Origin: Parelaphostrongylus tenuis
Lineage: Eukaryota; Nematoda; Chromadorea; Rhabditida; Metastrongylidae
Direction of reading: 5' to 3'
NCBI GenBank assembly: GCA_019055375.1
Contig: JAHQIW010004555.1
Location: 124,001-188,000 of the forward strand
DNA: 64,000 nucleotides
Shown: piece by piece, positions 44,400 through 55,140 of the stretch
Position numbering within the stretch: position 1 is the stretch's first letter
How the letters are laid out: the number at the start of each line of letters is the position of its first letter
Made by a program: the position numbers and the translations under genes
The notes under the pieces: model-generated
What the model saw: only the letters and a program-made list of their open reading frames with translations
Databases searched by the model: none
Told to the model about the DNA's origin: nothing

Positions 44400-44460
44400 T
44401 TAGGCAATAAAAAGTAATTGCGGTTTTTCGGCGACGTGAAACCGCAATTGCTTTTACTAT
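44400..44460. mobile_element. MADE1-like mariner TIR palindrome
   Basis: TTAGGCAAT leads into AAAAGTAATTGCGGTTT (44410-44426). After a 12-base loop comes the complement AAACCGCAATTGCTTTT (44439-44455), a 17-bp stem with one G.T. The sequence AAAAGTAATTGCGGTTTTT is the hallmark of the terminal repeats of Hsmar/MADE1-type mariners as I recall them, and TTAGG is the usual mariner end. It lies beside a mariner transposase remnant. Confidence 0.75.
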
Positions 44461-44464
44461 ACCT

Positions 44465-44790
44465 CCAGCGAATGGAAAAAGACGGTAGAATGATCAACAT
44501 TGAGTTCTTCTACAGCATCTCATTTAGTCTTAAGAGGATCAGCTTTGATGACTTTTGAATAGGTTGTTGTCAACTTCCCGTAGCCGGCCATTATGGTCCT
44601 CATCTCCAAGGCTCTCGTCTCCTTCACGGAACTCCTTCAACCTCCAGTGCACTGTACGTTTGCCAGCGATTCGTGAGCTAAATGCGTTGCTGATGTTGCG
44701 AGTTATCTCTGCTGCTTAATGAGGCATTTCAAACTCGAATAAGAAAGCCTCTCGGAATCACTCTTCGTCTGAAATCCTTTCCAAAATCCA
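44465..44790 (-). pseudogene. Mariner transposase N-terminal remnant
   Basis: The minus strand reads FLFEFEMPH, stop, AAEITRNISNAFSSRI, then GKRTVHWRLKEFREGDESLG and DEDHNGR. This matches the N-terminal helix-turn-helix and the FRSGDESLEDEPRSGRP linker of mariner transposases. The in-frame stops show it is dead. The catalytic half is missing. Confidence 0.85.
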
Positions 44791-46244
44791 AAATATATGA
44801 CAGGTTTTAGAGAAAGTTTTGTCATAATTTCAAAATGCATAAAAAATATTTCCTTGTGCACCAATCAAACTCAAATAAAGGAGGATTGATAGTTGAAGTG
44901 GTCTGCTTCCACACCAGAATAATTCAGCCTCATTTCCGGCAGCATAAAGATTTCGTCGCGATGAAACTCGTGTTTCTTGGATTTGAAGAAAAATTGAAGA
45001 TTTTGCTTAATTTTGGGACATTTTGGGACCTATTGCCTCACAAAAAGTGCTCCATTAAAGTATTAAGTGGTGTCACGCGGCGCAAAATCCGGGTTGTAAA
45101 AGCGGATACTCTAAAACCAAAACCAGAAGCAGAAGCTCTAAGAATATCGCATTGTCGTCAACATATTCCTTGTAGATTTGTTCTAAGAGCCTCAGAAGCT
45201 TTGACACTTCATTTGTAGTGGAGGTAAAGCAGCTGGCGAATTTTTTCCTTGGACAGTCCCATTCTCAAGACTGTGTAGGTAAATGATATATTGTTCGATG
45301 CAAAGGAAAATGAGCCTTCTGAAGAGGTCCAGTTCGCACAAAAAATAAATGTAAGTACCATTTTCTCAGGCAATACGACAACAATTTTTTTCAACCTATT
45401 ATATAGAATATGGCGCATTAATGATATGTGACATAGCCACGTTTACTTCGGAATATATTCTAATATCGGACGGCACATTTCAGTAATGTGTAACCGCAGT
45501 TATTTTTATACCGACCTAATAATTGCTAAGAACTTTAGACTTGCGGATTCTTTGTGGACTTCTTGTTGATTTTTTTTGCTGGCATTACTCATAGAAACCA
45601 TGACAGTGGAACTGCAATAGACAAAGTGGAAGGTGGTAATGAGGTGCCGCCGAGATCACATCACAGCTGTCATAAAAATTGATAGCCTGGATCGCATGGT
45701 CAAACCGTAAAAGCAATCTAGAGTTGATCGGACGTTGTCGAATGATTATTATTTCGTCTATGAGCAATTGAATGTCAAGTGATCTGACTGGTAAAAGTCG
45801 ATTGATTCCCTAAGAGATTTACATAGCACCTGACAGAATGTGGAATTCGCGATTTTCCCTCAAGTTCGCTTCTTTTTGATTGATCACGCTCATGGGCGTT
45901 TATCTTCTTCTTTGTTTTTTCAGTGGTTATTAGATGAGTGGATGACTGGCTAAGAACACTACGATTTAGTGACAATTGAGATCGTCAATTGTTTTTTTAT
46001 GCGACGAAGCACTTAGCGATGATTTGTAAGTTATCAGTGAAACGATGATTTGCAGGCAATACTTTGACTCTAAAAGTGGACACATTTTAGTAGACGCATC
46101 CCATGCGAAAAACCGATTTCCTTACAGTTTAAGCTTTAACTGTATCTCAGTACCTAGAATAGTATTATACAGTAAACATTTGAGGAATAGTTATACTTTC
46201 TCAGGCGGTCAGAATTTCTTCATTCTGTGGCTTTCTTCTCAACA

Positions 46245-46440
46245 GGGGAGCAGTGGCCGAGTGGTTGTGATGCTGTCGCGGCGCGCGTGGAGCCAAGCTC
46301 CACCCCTCATTCCTAGCCACTCTCCTGCAGTCAGCAGCAACCCCTTATGGACGCCACAGCCAGGCTATCCTCGAGATTGTAAGGAGACTCTCCTAACCAG
46401 TATTCTACGACGTTCAAGAAGAAGACAAAAGACGAACTAA
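46245..46440 (+). repeat. tRNA-derived SINE candidate
   Basis: Head GCAGTGGCCGAGTGGTTGTG resembles a tRNA-Ser/Leu A box. The tail ACCAGTATTCTACGACG and AAGAAGACAAAAGAC is shared with 10.98-11.05 kb. Confidence 0.5.
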
Positions 46441-47174
46441 TGTTAGTACTGAGATCCACACAGTGAAAAAACACCGGAGACGGATCAATAAAATAAAAAA
46501 AAATTTTGTCACAAATAAGCGCTTTCTGCTTATTTGTTTATCACCTCATATTGTTCGCTCGTTTGCTCTTACCATATCTCTAAAAAAGTTTTCATAGACC
46601 AGATCAATCTTACTCTACAAAAACTTAATAAGTTCGAGGTAGTTAAATAAAAAGGATATAATCTCGTTAAATTGAACAGAACGGGGAACAATTGCCAAAA
46701 CCGAAGCAGTCAACGTTTCATGATAGGCTACATTCGTGAGGTGGCCATTAAAGATTCATTGTTCATCTATCTTTCTATTTATGCTTTCTGTTCTCTTCGC
46801 TCTTCTCATCTCTCGGGAGGCGAGTATACGTGGAATATGGTATATTACCTTACATACCCGTGCCGATAGACACGTTGATATCCTTCTCGTTAACCCAGTT
46901 CATCTCTTTGTTACTTCAGTTCAATCAGTTTCGGCTGCCCAGACCCGCCCCTTATGGACAGTCTAATGTTGTAGCGTTCTTGACGTTCTACGAGCATGCG
47001 AACAGATTTCATTACGTGCAAAAATTTTGACTGGCCTGAGGTTTGCCTCTTAGAAATTGTATTTTTTGTGGTTTGAAATTTTTTTCGTACACAGGAACCG
47101 GAAAACAAATGGAGCGACAATCTTGAAAACCCAACTCGCTTGCGCCTACTCTTCAATGGTTGCTAAATAACAAT

Positions 47175-47462
47175 TTCGATGGGCATCGTGGTTAGGGAGC
47201 GTGGAGCATATGTTGCATACATAGTGGTCAGATGTGCCTTTCGTCGTACACAAGGTCGGTGGTTCGCTCCTGGCTAACCAAGCCATCTATTTCTCCGGGG
47301 TCTGGAAACTGTCTCCAAACTGGCCCCTGAGTATGTCTGAGTGTCTGGGAAGATAAGCAGCACCGACTCGATACAGCGGTAGGCCACCATTGTAAAAGCC
47401 AGGTATGCATTCAATCACCTCAATGATAAAAAGTGAAGACGAATGCATGGCGCTTTCCTTAG
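47175..47462 (+). repeat. SINE-A copy of a tail-to-tail pair
   Basis: GTCGGTGGTTCGCTCCTGGC, AGATAAGCAGCACCGACTCG and tail AAGACGAATGCATGGCGCTT. It is joined at its tail to an inverted copy. Confidence 0.8.
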
Positions 47463-47745
47463 AATATAGGATAAAGGATAAAACTATCGACGTTGATGAA
47501 TTCCTGCGGGATGCGCCATGCATTCGTCTTCAACTTTTAATTTCGTTTGAGGTGAATGAATGCATATCTGGCCTTCAAAATGACTCGCGATGGCCTCCCG
47601 CTGAACCGAGTCACTGCTGCTTATCCTATCAGACAAGTCCGGTACCAATTTACCGACCCGGAGGGATGGATGGCTTGGTGAGCCATGAGCCTGAGATCGA
47701 GCCATTGACGCCGTGTCCGATGCAGAACACCCCTAACCACTGAAA
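47463..47745 (-). repeat. SINE-A copy, inverted partner
   Basis: GGATAAAGGATAAAACTATC, GCGGGATGCGCCATGCATTC, TGACTCGCGATGGCCTCCCG and B-box complement GAGATCGAGCCATTGACG. The A-box end is truncated at CTAACCACTG. Confidence 0.85.
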
Positions 47746-48464
47746 TGGTTTCTACAGATTACATACTTCCAGCAACATTATGTCACTGCTATGAAATATA
47801 GATGAACGGATGTTGACCATTATTTGACTCGTTCCGACTGTAAATTCAAATTCAATTTCCAGAGGAGCTTTAATGACAGAGAAGAAGAGAGATCGATTTG
47901 TCTTCATTACCCCGCCAGAAGCCCCGAACAAAATATATGGCGCCCATTAAGTGAACATCGTTTCTCAGATCTCCCGATATTTTTATCTACGATCAACTCA
48001 AAACACTCGTTACAGAGTATAATACATTTGTTACACAAATTGTAGGCGCTTTTAGTTTGGGGCCTCGTACTAAGATATACTGAGTGACATAGTAAATAAT
48101 AAGTCGATTTTTTTTTGTTTATAGGAAGCAAGATATTCCATTTTAACAAGAAGAAGCTTTGTTTTCTTGAACCATTAAAATATAACTTACTTCCTTGCAT
48201 TACTACTATTTTCAAACCAAAAAGCTTTTAAATTAGTGAGAATCTCCATTCTCATACGGCAGTGGCTTAGATGTATTATTGATGCTTGCTGCTTGCTCTA
48301 TTGTATATTGTTTTGAAAATTCCAGAAATTTAGGATAAAAAAGTTCAAAAAATTCTTCTAATCTTGGAAATCTCGACTCCGATTAGTTCTAAAATTGAAT
48401 ACTATCTTCTAGGAGCTGGATGCACCCACAAGTTGATACGCGTAAAGTCTTCTTCATAAATTAG

Positions 48465-48752
48465 AACACTTTTCACTACCCAAAAGGTTCAAAAATTGAA
48501 GAATTGCCATCAGCTGTCGAAAAGGAAGCTTTGAGCTCTGTGTGTAAACCGCCTTGCATGGATAAGAGACAGCTGTCTGTAAGACCAACAGTGGAACAGT
48601 TGTTATTCGCCATTGAGATTTACTTCTTCCGGAACCACGGAAACGTTACTCTTGTCTCATCCTCCATTTCTTATATTAACATTCTCAATGGAGACCGACC
48701 TTCTTCCAATTCTTTTCGCGTTCACTCCAGAGTAGATAAATTTAACGTGTGA
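48465..48752 (+). CDS. Open frame, possible exon, unknown
   Basis: An uninterrupted 95-codon frame after an in-frame TAG. It starts NTFHYPKGSKIEELPSAVEK, includes CKPPCMDKRQLS, and continues to a stop at 48750. A good donor (CTGTCT|GTAAGA, 48577-48578) interrupts the most protein-like part, so an exon of about 38 codons is as likely as the full frame. No motif was recognised. Confidence 0.3.
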   Translation, partial: NTFHYPKGSKIEELPSAVEKEALSSVCKPPCMDKRQLSVRPTVEQLLFAIEIYFFRNHGNVTLVSSSISYINILNGDRPSSNSFRVHSRVDKFNV

Positions 48753-48868
48753 ACTGCAAGAATCAAAACTGATGAGAATGAGGATTTATAGTGTCAAGCT
48801 GACGTATTTTCTATTTTTTATAACATCCTTTTTTATGCACCGTTTTTCCAAAAAAAAAAGTAGTTTAG

Positions 48869-49090
48869 AGAAAAGGGGTCAGATCTTCTTGGATCAAAGA
48901 TCTCACTATCCACAAGCTTGTAGAGCAAGGTTATGATTACAAGAAATCTATCTTTTTAAATGACATAACTCGGCATCACTGTCCGAATCCCATTGTTTCT
49001 TGTATACAGTCGGTTCACTCTCAGCCACCATCACCACGCATGTGCTCCGAGTGTAGGCTTGGCTACTGTCTTTGTCATGAATGTCGTTAG
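48869..49090 (+). CDS. Open frame, Cys-rich C-terminus, unknown
   Basis: A 73-codon frame opening directly after TAG and ending HHCPNPIVSC, then PRMCSECRLGYCLCHECR-stop. The CxxC...CxCxxC pattern could bind zinc. A strong acceptor (TTTCTTGTATACAG, ends 49008) inside offers a shorter terminal exon. It may be a transposon remnant (PiggyBac-type transposases end in a Cys-rich finger), but this is a guess. Confidence 0.3.
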   Translation, partial: RKGVRSSWIKDLTIHKLVEQGYDYKKSIFLNDITRHHCPNPIVSCIQSVHSQPPSPRMCSECRLGYCLCHECR

Positions 49091-49689
49091 ATGCAGGTAG
49101 GGTCAAATTACTGGGCACCCTGAGCTAGCCGTGTTAGGAAGTCCACACGTGGATTGAAAAAAGTGAGCTTGTATCATATTTATTTGGGATCAGTGTTTCG
49201 TTCCTGAAGATACAAAATACTTGATGAGTTTGGTGCGAGATAAAGGAGAGCCTGAGCAGTTGAGCAGTCCGTATGATAATGAAGATCACTAATACTGCGC
49301 TTAATGTTCTTTTAGAGAGAATCGAAAACAAATAGATTAAAATGGAGGGTTTTTAGCGGGTCGATCCTCTGTTGAGTACTAATCGCATTCCCGCGCGATT
49401 TAATGAAAAGCGCACAGTACATCTTCAAAGACGTGATCTACTCCTCTCGAAGCAGTTTTGAAAAAACAAATCAGATGTACTCCATCAACAGCGTTTTTGA
49501 GGAGTTACCAGTGCGAGTTATTTCGGCTGTTCTATAAAGTTCAAGAAATTCACTAGGCCAGTCATAATTGCAGATTCTTGAATGTAGATGGCACTTTTCT
49601 AGAGTATTGTTATTCTGTGTTTCTAAGATAGTAATCCATGCTGAATTTGTAACGTGATTTAATTCCTCCAGGCTTGCCAATGAAGAGCA

Positions 49690-49790
49690 GGAAGCGTAGT
49701 GAATAGAGATGTCGTGTTATAGCACACGCGTAGTCGCTAGTACGAATCCTTCCGAAGGCATGCGCAACTAGTTACTTTGCGGTCTTGAAA
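49690..49790 (+). repeat. tRNA-like SINE head, diverged
   Basis: AGGAAGCGTAGTGAATAGAG resembles an A box and TAGTACGAATCCTTCC a B box, spaced as in a tRNA. The body is not recognised. Confidence 0.35.
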
Positions 49791-51317
49791 CTGGTACTGA
49801 AATAATCTGAAAACGCATATATCATGTCCGCGAACGAAGGGTTCGAGTGAGTATATTGAACACCTGCGATTATCATTGTGAGTATAGAGGCTGATATGGC
49901 TTCGGGATTCTCAAAAACGTGCCACTGCTCTAATGTCCAGCTGATAAAAGTTGGCCGACAATGCTATGAAACCCTCATCCATTTAGGCCAATTTCCGTGT
50001 AGTAATCATTATCTTTCGAGGCGATTTGACGAATATTCCTGATTACCTCTCCCTATGCACCAGAACTTCTCCAGTGATCAGCATACTAGTGATTCCTAAG
50101 AGCAGATTGTTTCTCACACAACTGACATAACAAAAAATTCTTGATAATCCGATAAAATTAAATTTCACCAACTTTGGGCATGAGAGGTCAGCAATATCTT
50201 ACCCAACTTAGCGCCAGGTTGGTATTCTTCTTCCTTATATATTAAGCCTTTTCATAAGCTTTGGCACTAGAGCAATAAACACTGAATTTATCTAACAAAA
50301 GTAATTGAAATGAGCCACTGCCCTTAAAATTGGAGTTTTCAGCGTGAAACTTTGCAAGGAACCGAGCGCAGTTCGCTTGGATACATCCGTAAGCCTTTGT
50401 AAGGTCAATGTTCTCGAATGCAATCTGTGTATCACGTTTCATTTCGTACTCGTAAAGCAGCTACGATAAACGCTTCGTTGCTCAACCATGATGCGACAAG
50501 CATGGAGAAATTTGATACCAAAACAAAGTCCAAAAAATTCTACACACAACAGCATTGACTTGCTGTCTGAGAGATGGCAAATATGTCTTCATGCTATTAG
50601 CGCGTACTTCGAATAGTAATGTTGAGCAATTATAATTATTTCTAGTCAATACATGTAGTGGTCAATACATGTAGTGTTTATTGCTCCAGTGTCAAAACTT
50701 GTGAGAAGGCTCAATACAATAGCAGACGTTTTGGCGTGTCGTCTTTCTCATATCCCTAGCAGTTCTGCTTAGTCCCTGAGATAGGCGACATTGCGAAACG
50801 TGAGCTACCGCATTCAAAGAGAAAATACTAATTTCGCTTTAGCACAAAAAAGAGCTTGTAAGACATAAGCCAAACAATCTTGTTATAGAAATCAGCACAT
50901 CGGGTAAGTGCTAATGTGCAACATTAGCGGCTTCCTGTTTCACATGACTGGTGCTCAAATTGGTAGTTATTCTGATACTCCAAGCAAATTATGTTTGTAA
51001 GAAAGAGAAGATCTTGTTGATGAATGTTTGTTGGAGCTTTGGGCCTCTCTTTGTACATAAAACCAAGTGAGCTTAGTGAAACGACGTAATCATAAATCTG
51101 GAGTATCCAAATTCCCACATAAAAGTGCTCAAAAAGTTTTTATTTGTTATGGGCAGTGGTCACTTTGACGCTCACTTTGTGCGTTCTATTTTATTTTATC
51201 ATACTTAACTCCACACGATCAGTCATTTATCCTATCACACAGGTTCCAAAACTTATAGCAGTCTATTCGTTTCTTCGTATGAATCCTCCACGAAAGACTT
51301 TGAACATTTCCCGCGTT

Positions 51318-51640
51318 ATTAGGTTGGATTAAAAGTTCCCTAACATTCGCTGAAAATTCGAGGTTTGGGTATGAATCCAATCAAAAGTAGCAATAATTAC
51401 TCTTCAGAATCAAGACAATCAATATGAACGATCTTCTGCCAACGATGCGCAAGCTTCAGATCATCTCGTAATCACCATTTCTTGAATATTGGATCGAAAA
51501 ACTTCTGACATGCCTCTTCAACTTGATCAAATATCTCGAATCGGCGCCCACTTAGGAAATGCTCCATTGAGCGGAAAAGACTATAATAAGAACGCAGTCT
51601 ACCTGGACTGTAGGCTGAGTGCGACAGATCTAGACTCTCT
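51318..51640 (-). pseudogene. Mariner C-terminus with terminal repeat
   Basis: Minus-strand frames give YSLFRSMEHFLSGRRFE, FDQVEEACQKFF and WQKIVHIDCLDSEE, matching the YHLFRSL.HFL...F end of mariner transposases. The plus-strand TATTAGGTTGGATTAAAAGT (51319) is a mariner-type terminal repeat with a TA target. The 5' part is missing. Confidence 0.8.
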
Positions 51641-51883
51641 CCAGTTAATCTAACTTTTCCTTAATCTTCTTTGCGGTGCGAGATTTGGCATTGCCTTACT
51701 GAAACAGCGTGCACTCTAGACGAATCAATGTCGGGTAGTATCTCTATTAGAGGGTGGTGTATTTCTGCGGAGGAGGGGCTATATTTCTGAAATGTTTCCA
51801 TGAATTTACGATATCCGATACTGTGTGAAACAAACATAAAATTTGAATTTTCCGCGGCTATTAAAGATCTTTTTCTCAATCCA

Positions 51884-52109
51884 TTATTTTGACTGCTGCT
51901 TGAGAATTTCGTCTCGTTCGTGATGACTTAGATTGTTAAACGAGGCGACTCTTTGCAATTTTGGAGGTAGCCGCGCTAGGGCTTTCTTAAGAGCTTCGTT
52001 GACTGACTGTAAGAATGTGCTCCGTCGAATGCGACTTTGGAGATGACAACACCCCCAACTGTCGCAATGCTCACGATTATTCCCCACTTTATGTAAGTGT
52101 ATTGATAAG
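51884..52109 (-). CDS. Candidate terminal exon, unknown gene
   Basis: The strong acceptor AACTGCTTTTTTTCAG ends at 52110. In phase 2 the frame is open for 74 codons to TAA at 51884 and ends SVNEALKKALARLPPKLQ, RVASFNNLSHHERDEI, LKQQSK, a helical charged tail. In phase 1 the first part instead reads YIKWGIIVSIATVGGVVIS, a convincing membrane segment that then hits a stop. One base change between the two would fuse a membrane anchor to the charged tail, so an indel or assembly error is possible. No family was recognised. Confidence 0.4.
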
Positions 52110-52309
52110 CTGAAAAAAAGCAGTTAAGTATTCGGTCATAATTCTGAAGTTACTGATGTTGCTTTTGTTCTATTATGTTTGGGCCCTACTTTCACAACCT
52201 CAAAATTTTGGAATCAGGTTAAAGCCTTTATTTTACAACAAATGTATCAATGTAGATTGTTGAGCCCTACAAGAAAGCAGAATTTTGTTAGAACAATGCA
52301 CGTAATCGA

Positions 52310-52365
52310 ACCGGCGGTTATATGCATCGCAGGACGCAACGAGCCATTGCGCTATGCACATGTTC
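52310..52365 (-). repeat. tRNA-like fragment
   Basis: The minus strand has ATAGCGCAATGGCTCG (A-box-like) and CCGGTTCGATTACG (B-box-like) only about 30 bases apart, so it is a deleted SINE head rather than a tRNA. Confidence 0.35.
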
Positions 52366-52600
52366 TATAAATGTACTTATCATTGCTAAAGATATAAATT
52401 CTATTTTTAGAGGTGAAAAAACAAATCAATATACCTATGATATTGAGTTTTGGTGTTTGACAAAGTACACTTGAACAGCATCAGACATCAATTCAAACGG
52501 CGAACTGTACTTGAAGTACAAATAAGTGAATGAAAAACACAAAAATCATCTGCGCCAGTCAACTCATTCATAATCCGTTTACCATGACAATTGATGATGA

Positions 52601-52747
52601 TTAACGCTGTTTGCGACCAAATTCCATACAAACGGCCCGACCACCACCAAATGTGTCATTCTCAGTCACTCTGTTCAATCGCTCATACACAGACAGACAG
52701 ATGTTACAGTGGCGGCATACAGTAGGATTGTTGAGCAACGATTGCAA
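52601..52747 (-). CDS. Cys-rich open frame, possible exon
   Basis: The minus-strand frame from an in-frame TGA reads LLNNPTVCRHCNICLSVYER, then DTFGGGRAVCMEFGRKQR-stop. The CxxCxxC start is suggestive of a metal-binding knuckle. No clear acceptor is in phase. It may be chance. Confidence 0.25.
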   Translation of the reverse strand: MQSLLNNPTVCRHCNICLSVYERLNRVTENDTFGGGRAVCMEFGRKQR

Positions 52748-53088
52748 TCACTTGTCAACAGACCACCTAAGTTCGCTACTTTCGAAAGACCGTCTTCATT
52801 TTAATCTCAGCATCAAAATCAATAAATTTGAAAATTAAAGGCTTGCATTTTCAGATAACGTGAGAGTGGTAATAGTAGTAGTGTTAACAGTGATAGCAGT
52901 AGACTTTGTTGGCTGCCGTTAGGCGACATCGCCATCTTCAAAGCCTGGACGTCCATTGTATGCTTCTTCAGTAACTTCCGTCTTTATCTGTCTTTCAGCT
53001 TCCCAGAAAAATTTAATTAAAAAATTGAAGTCACCGTTCAGTTCCTGTCTATGTGGTTTCAAGTATTTTTGGGTTATTCTCTACAAAT

Positions 53089-53350
53089 TTAGAAGTTTTC
53101 AGAATGACAACGGTTACAGTTTACATGTGAAACATTAAAGAATGTGTTAGTTGTAATATTGAGTTCGAAAAATTTTTCATAATTGATGAGACTTTCATCA
53201 TAGACGCTGAATGTAAGTAATGAGTACAAAAGCATGTCTATGATGTTGTGCAAGGAAATTGTAATTGATGAGACGTAGAATTTATTATGTGAAGCAGCTT
53301 CAAGTAATGATTTTGTCGAGATTGATTTTCCGATGTGCCCCGTAATCTTT
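53089..53350 (-). CDS. Candidate terminal exon, unknown
   Basis: Acceptor GCTCGTTTCCAG ends at 53351. In phase 2 the frame is open for 86 codons and reads KITGHIGKSISTKSLLEAAS, then YVSSITISLHNIIDMLLYSL, ending CNRCHSENF-stop. Its phase fits the end of the exon at 54171-54289, so the two could belong to one gene with an intron of about 820 bases. Composition is AT-driven and no family is recognised. Confidence 0.35.
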
Positions 53351-54170
53351 CTGGAAACGAGCGACTGTTGCGGAACATCGGGTCATTTGATAGATGGAAA
53401 GCAAAAAGGAGATAAATGTGTGCGACCGTAGACGACTGACAGTCGGTCGTTTCTTCATCCACAAGACCATTACAAATCAGAAAAAGCACCATTTACGGCC
53501 GTAGACTCGATCATGTTCAGATTAAGATGTTCACCATCGTGCTGAAAATGCGATTGATTTTGATCTGGCAAATAGAGCTTTTAGTGCAATCAATTCGTTT
53601 GAACGAAGACAGATTGCTTTTTAATTGATACTTGTAATCTCACATATCTTTGTCTGAAAATACTGTTGCACGTTACAGAAAATGGTGATGAAGACACCAC
53701 CATCATTCTATACGAAGAGTTAATCAGTTTGTACAGACTCGTCTAAATCGCTTTTCCCTAAAGTGAAGTCTTGATAGGCATATGAAAACGACAAGCGCTA
53801 AGCTTCTCCTGAGATTGAGAACCTTTTTCATGCAGCTTCAATGTTATAACACCCATTCCTTATATGTCGCAATGAAAATAAAGGGCGGAAAAGCCAATCT
53901 CGAGAATATCCACAAATTTTGCAGCTTTTTTCCGCAGATTTCCATGCTACAGGTGTCTTCCGAGCAATGAACACCTATTACAAACATCTATTTTGTTCAC
54001 AGGCTGAATGAGACGGCAGATTCTGGACATATGTCTGAGCCCGTATAGGAATTTAACAACCTTTTTGAATGATAAAAGGTGGCACATTAACGAAGAATAT
54101 ATGTTGAAACTCATATATGCCCCACGCTTCAACTTAGGAAGCTTAGAAATGGTCCCAGGATGCCACTTAC

Positions 54171-54289
54171 TTGATTTTTAACGATTCTTGCAGTGACTTC
54201 GTTTTTTCGTAAACATCAAGATTCATTGCTTTCTCATGAGCAGCCTCAGATTGTTCAAGGCCAGAAATTTTGATGTCATAGGTTGACAT
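54171..54289 (-). CDS. First exon of an unknown gene
   Basis: The ATG at 54289 immediately follows TTGCTGTTTTCCAG, an ideal trans-splice acceptor. The frame reads MSTYDIKISGLEQSEAAHEK, AMNLDVYEKTKSLQESLK and ends AA|GTAAGT exactly at a consensus donor (phase 2). The composition is charged and helix-prone with no signal peptide, as in a small soluble or coiled-coil protein. Downstream exons are uncertain (53089-53350 or 51884-52109 both accept the phase). Another frame here, longer and hydrophobic, has no splice support. Confidence 0.55.
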
Positions 54290-54989
54290 CTGGAAAACAG
54301 CAATGATTTGGAATAGATGTATTCCCCCGCGTTGGTTGTTTTGAGTTGCCGATAAAGCGACAACGATAAATCGACTCTGTGGCCTTCGCTCGAAATCATC
54401 ATAAAACTGAAGACGTATTGACGGTAATCCGTCATCATCACTACCTTTCGTGCAGCGAATTCGTCACCGTTTCCAGTCAAATGTAATGATGAATTTGATA
54501 TATTAACGCAGTGAAAAATCTGATTCATGCAAAAATGTACAACAGAACTTTTCCGATACATGGGGAACAATTTTGCTACCCCTGCGAAGATTACAAATAT
54601 TAGTGGTATTAGAGTAATGGAAAAATTTCATAAGCAAGCATGGCTAAGTGACTAGAAGTGTCTTCCAATACACATGCTGTTTGGTTTGATCTCATTATCT
54701 GCTCCTGCTGAGTTCAATCCTTTCTTAGTCGGCAGGTAGGTGTGAGAACTTTGGAGGTTGAAGTAACCAACACCATATATTAGTCGAGCATTGCGTCACC
54801 GTACAGACCAGATACGAATGCGATCACTTTTATTATATTACAAATGTTTTTTTTTTGCTTGATGGAGCTTTAATCTTTTATTAACGATGGTGCAAATTTA
54901 TGCATAAATGATTAGAAAAGAGAATGGAAGGTTATATCGACATTTTTGCTACTAGCCAAAATATATCGACTGAAAATGGTTATATTCAT

Positions 54990-55140
54990 GTCACGTGCTA
55001 TCACCCCCGTCTTCCATACTGCTATAAAGTTTGGCTGAATAATGATCTTTGGCTCTGATGAGGCGAACGATACCGTCGATATATGAAACGTACGTAAACC
55101 ACTGACGTATCAGCCTTAAAAAGGCTAAAAACATTCCCTC
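54990..55140 (+). repeat. MITE-like repeat related to 16.6 and 22.4 kb
   Basis: GTCACGTGCTATCACCCC is the complement of a block in the 16.6-kb hairpin (GGTGATAGCACGTGA). GGCTCTGATGAGGCGAACGA and ACGTACGTAAACCACTGACG match the 22.4-kb copy. Confidence 0.55.

Noticed and set aside
44835..45218. 127-codon plus-strand frame, the longest in this part of the window
   Set aside because: No motif, no splice context, next to a dead mariner; composition looks like chance in low-stop sequence. Could be revisited with transcript data.
45545..45690. Plus-strand frame starting with a hydrophobic stretch (FFVDFLLIFFAGI)
   Set aside because: Looks like a signal peptide followed by a polar segment, but there is no start codon in place and no donor or stop context that makes a gene; left out.
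50242..50442. Minus-strand frame with IDLTKAYGCI resembling a reverse transcriptase motif
   Set aside because: Only one short motif, with no flanking RT blocks on either side; insufficient.
54223..54570. 115-codon minus-strand frame with a lipocalin-like TDYRQYVF string
   Set aside because: The match is only a few residues, the frame has no splice support, and it overlaps the better-supported exon 54171-54289 in another frame.
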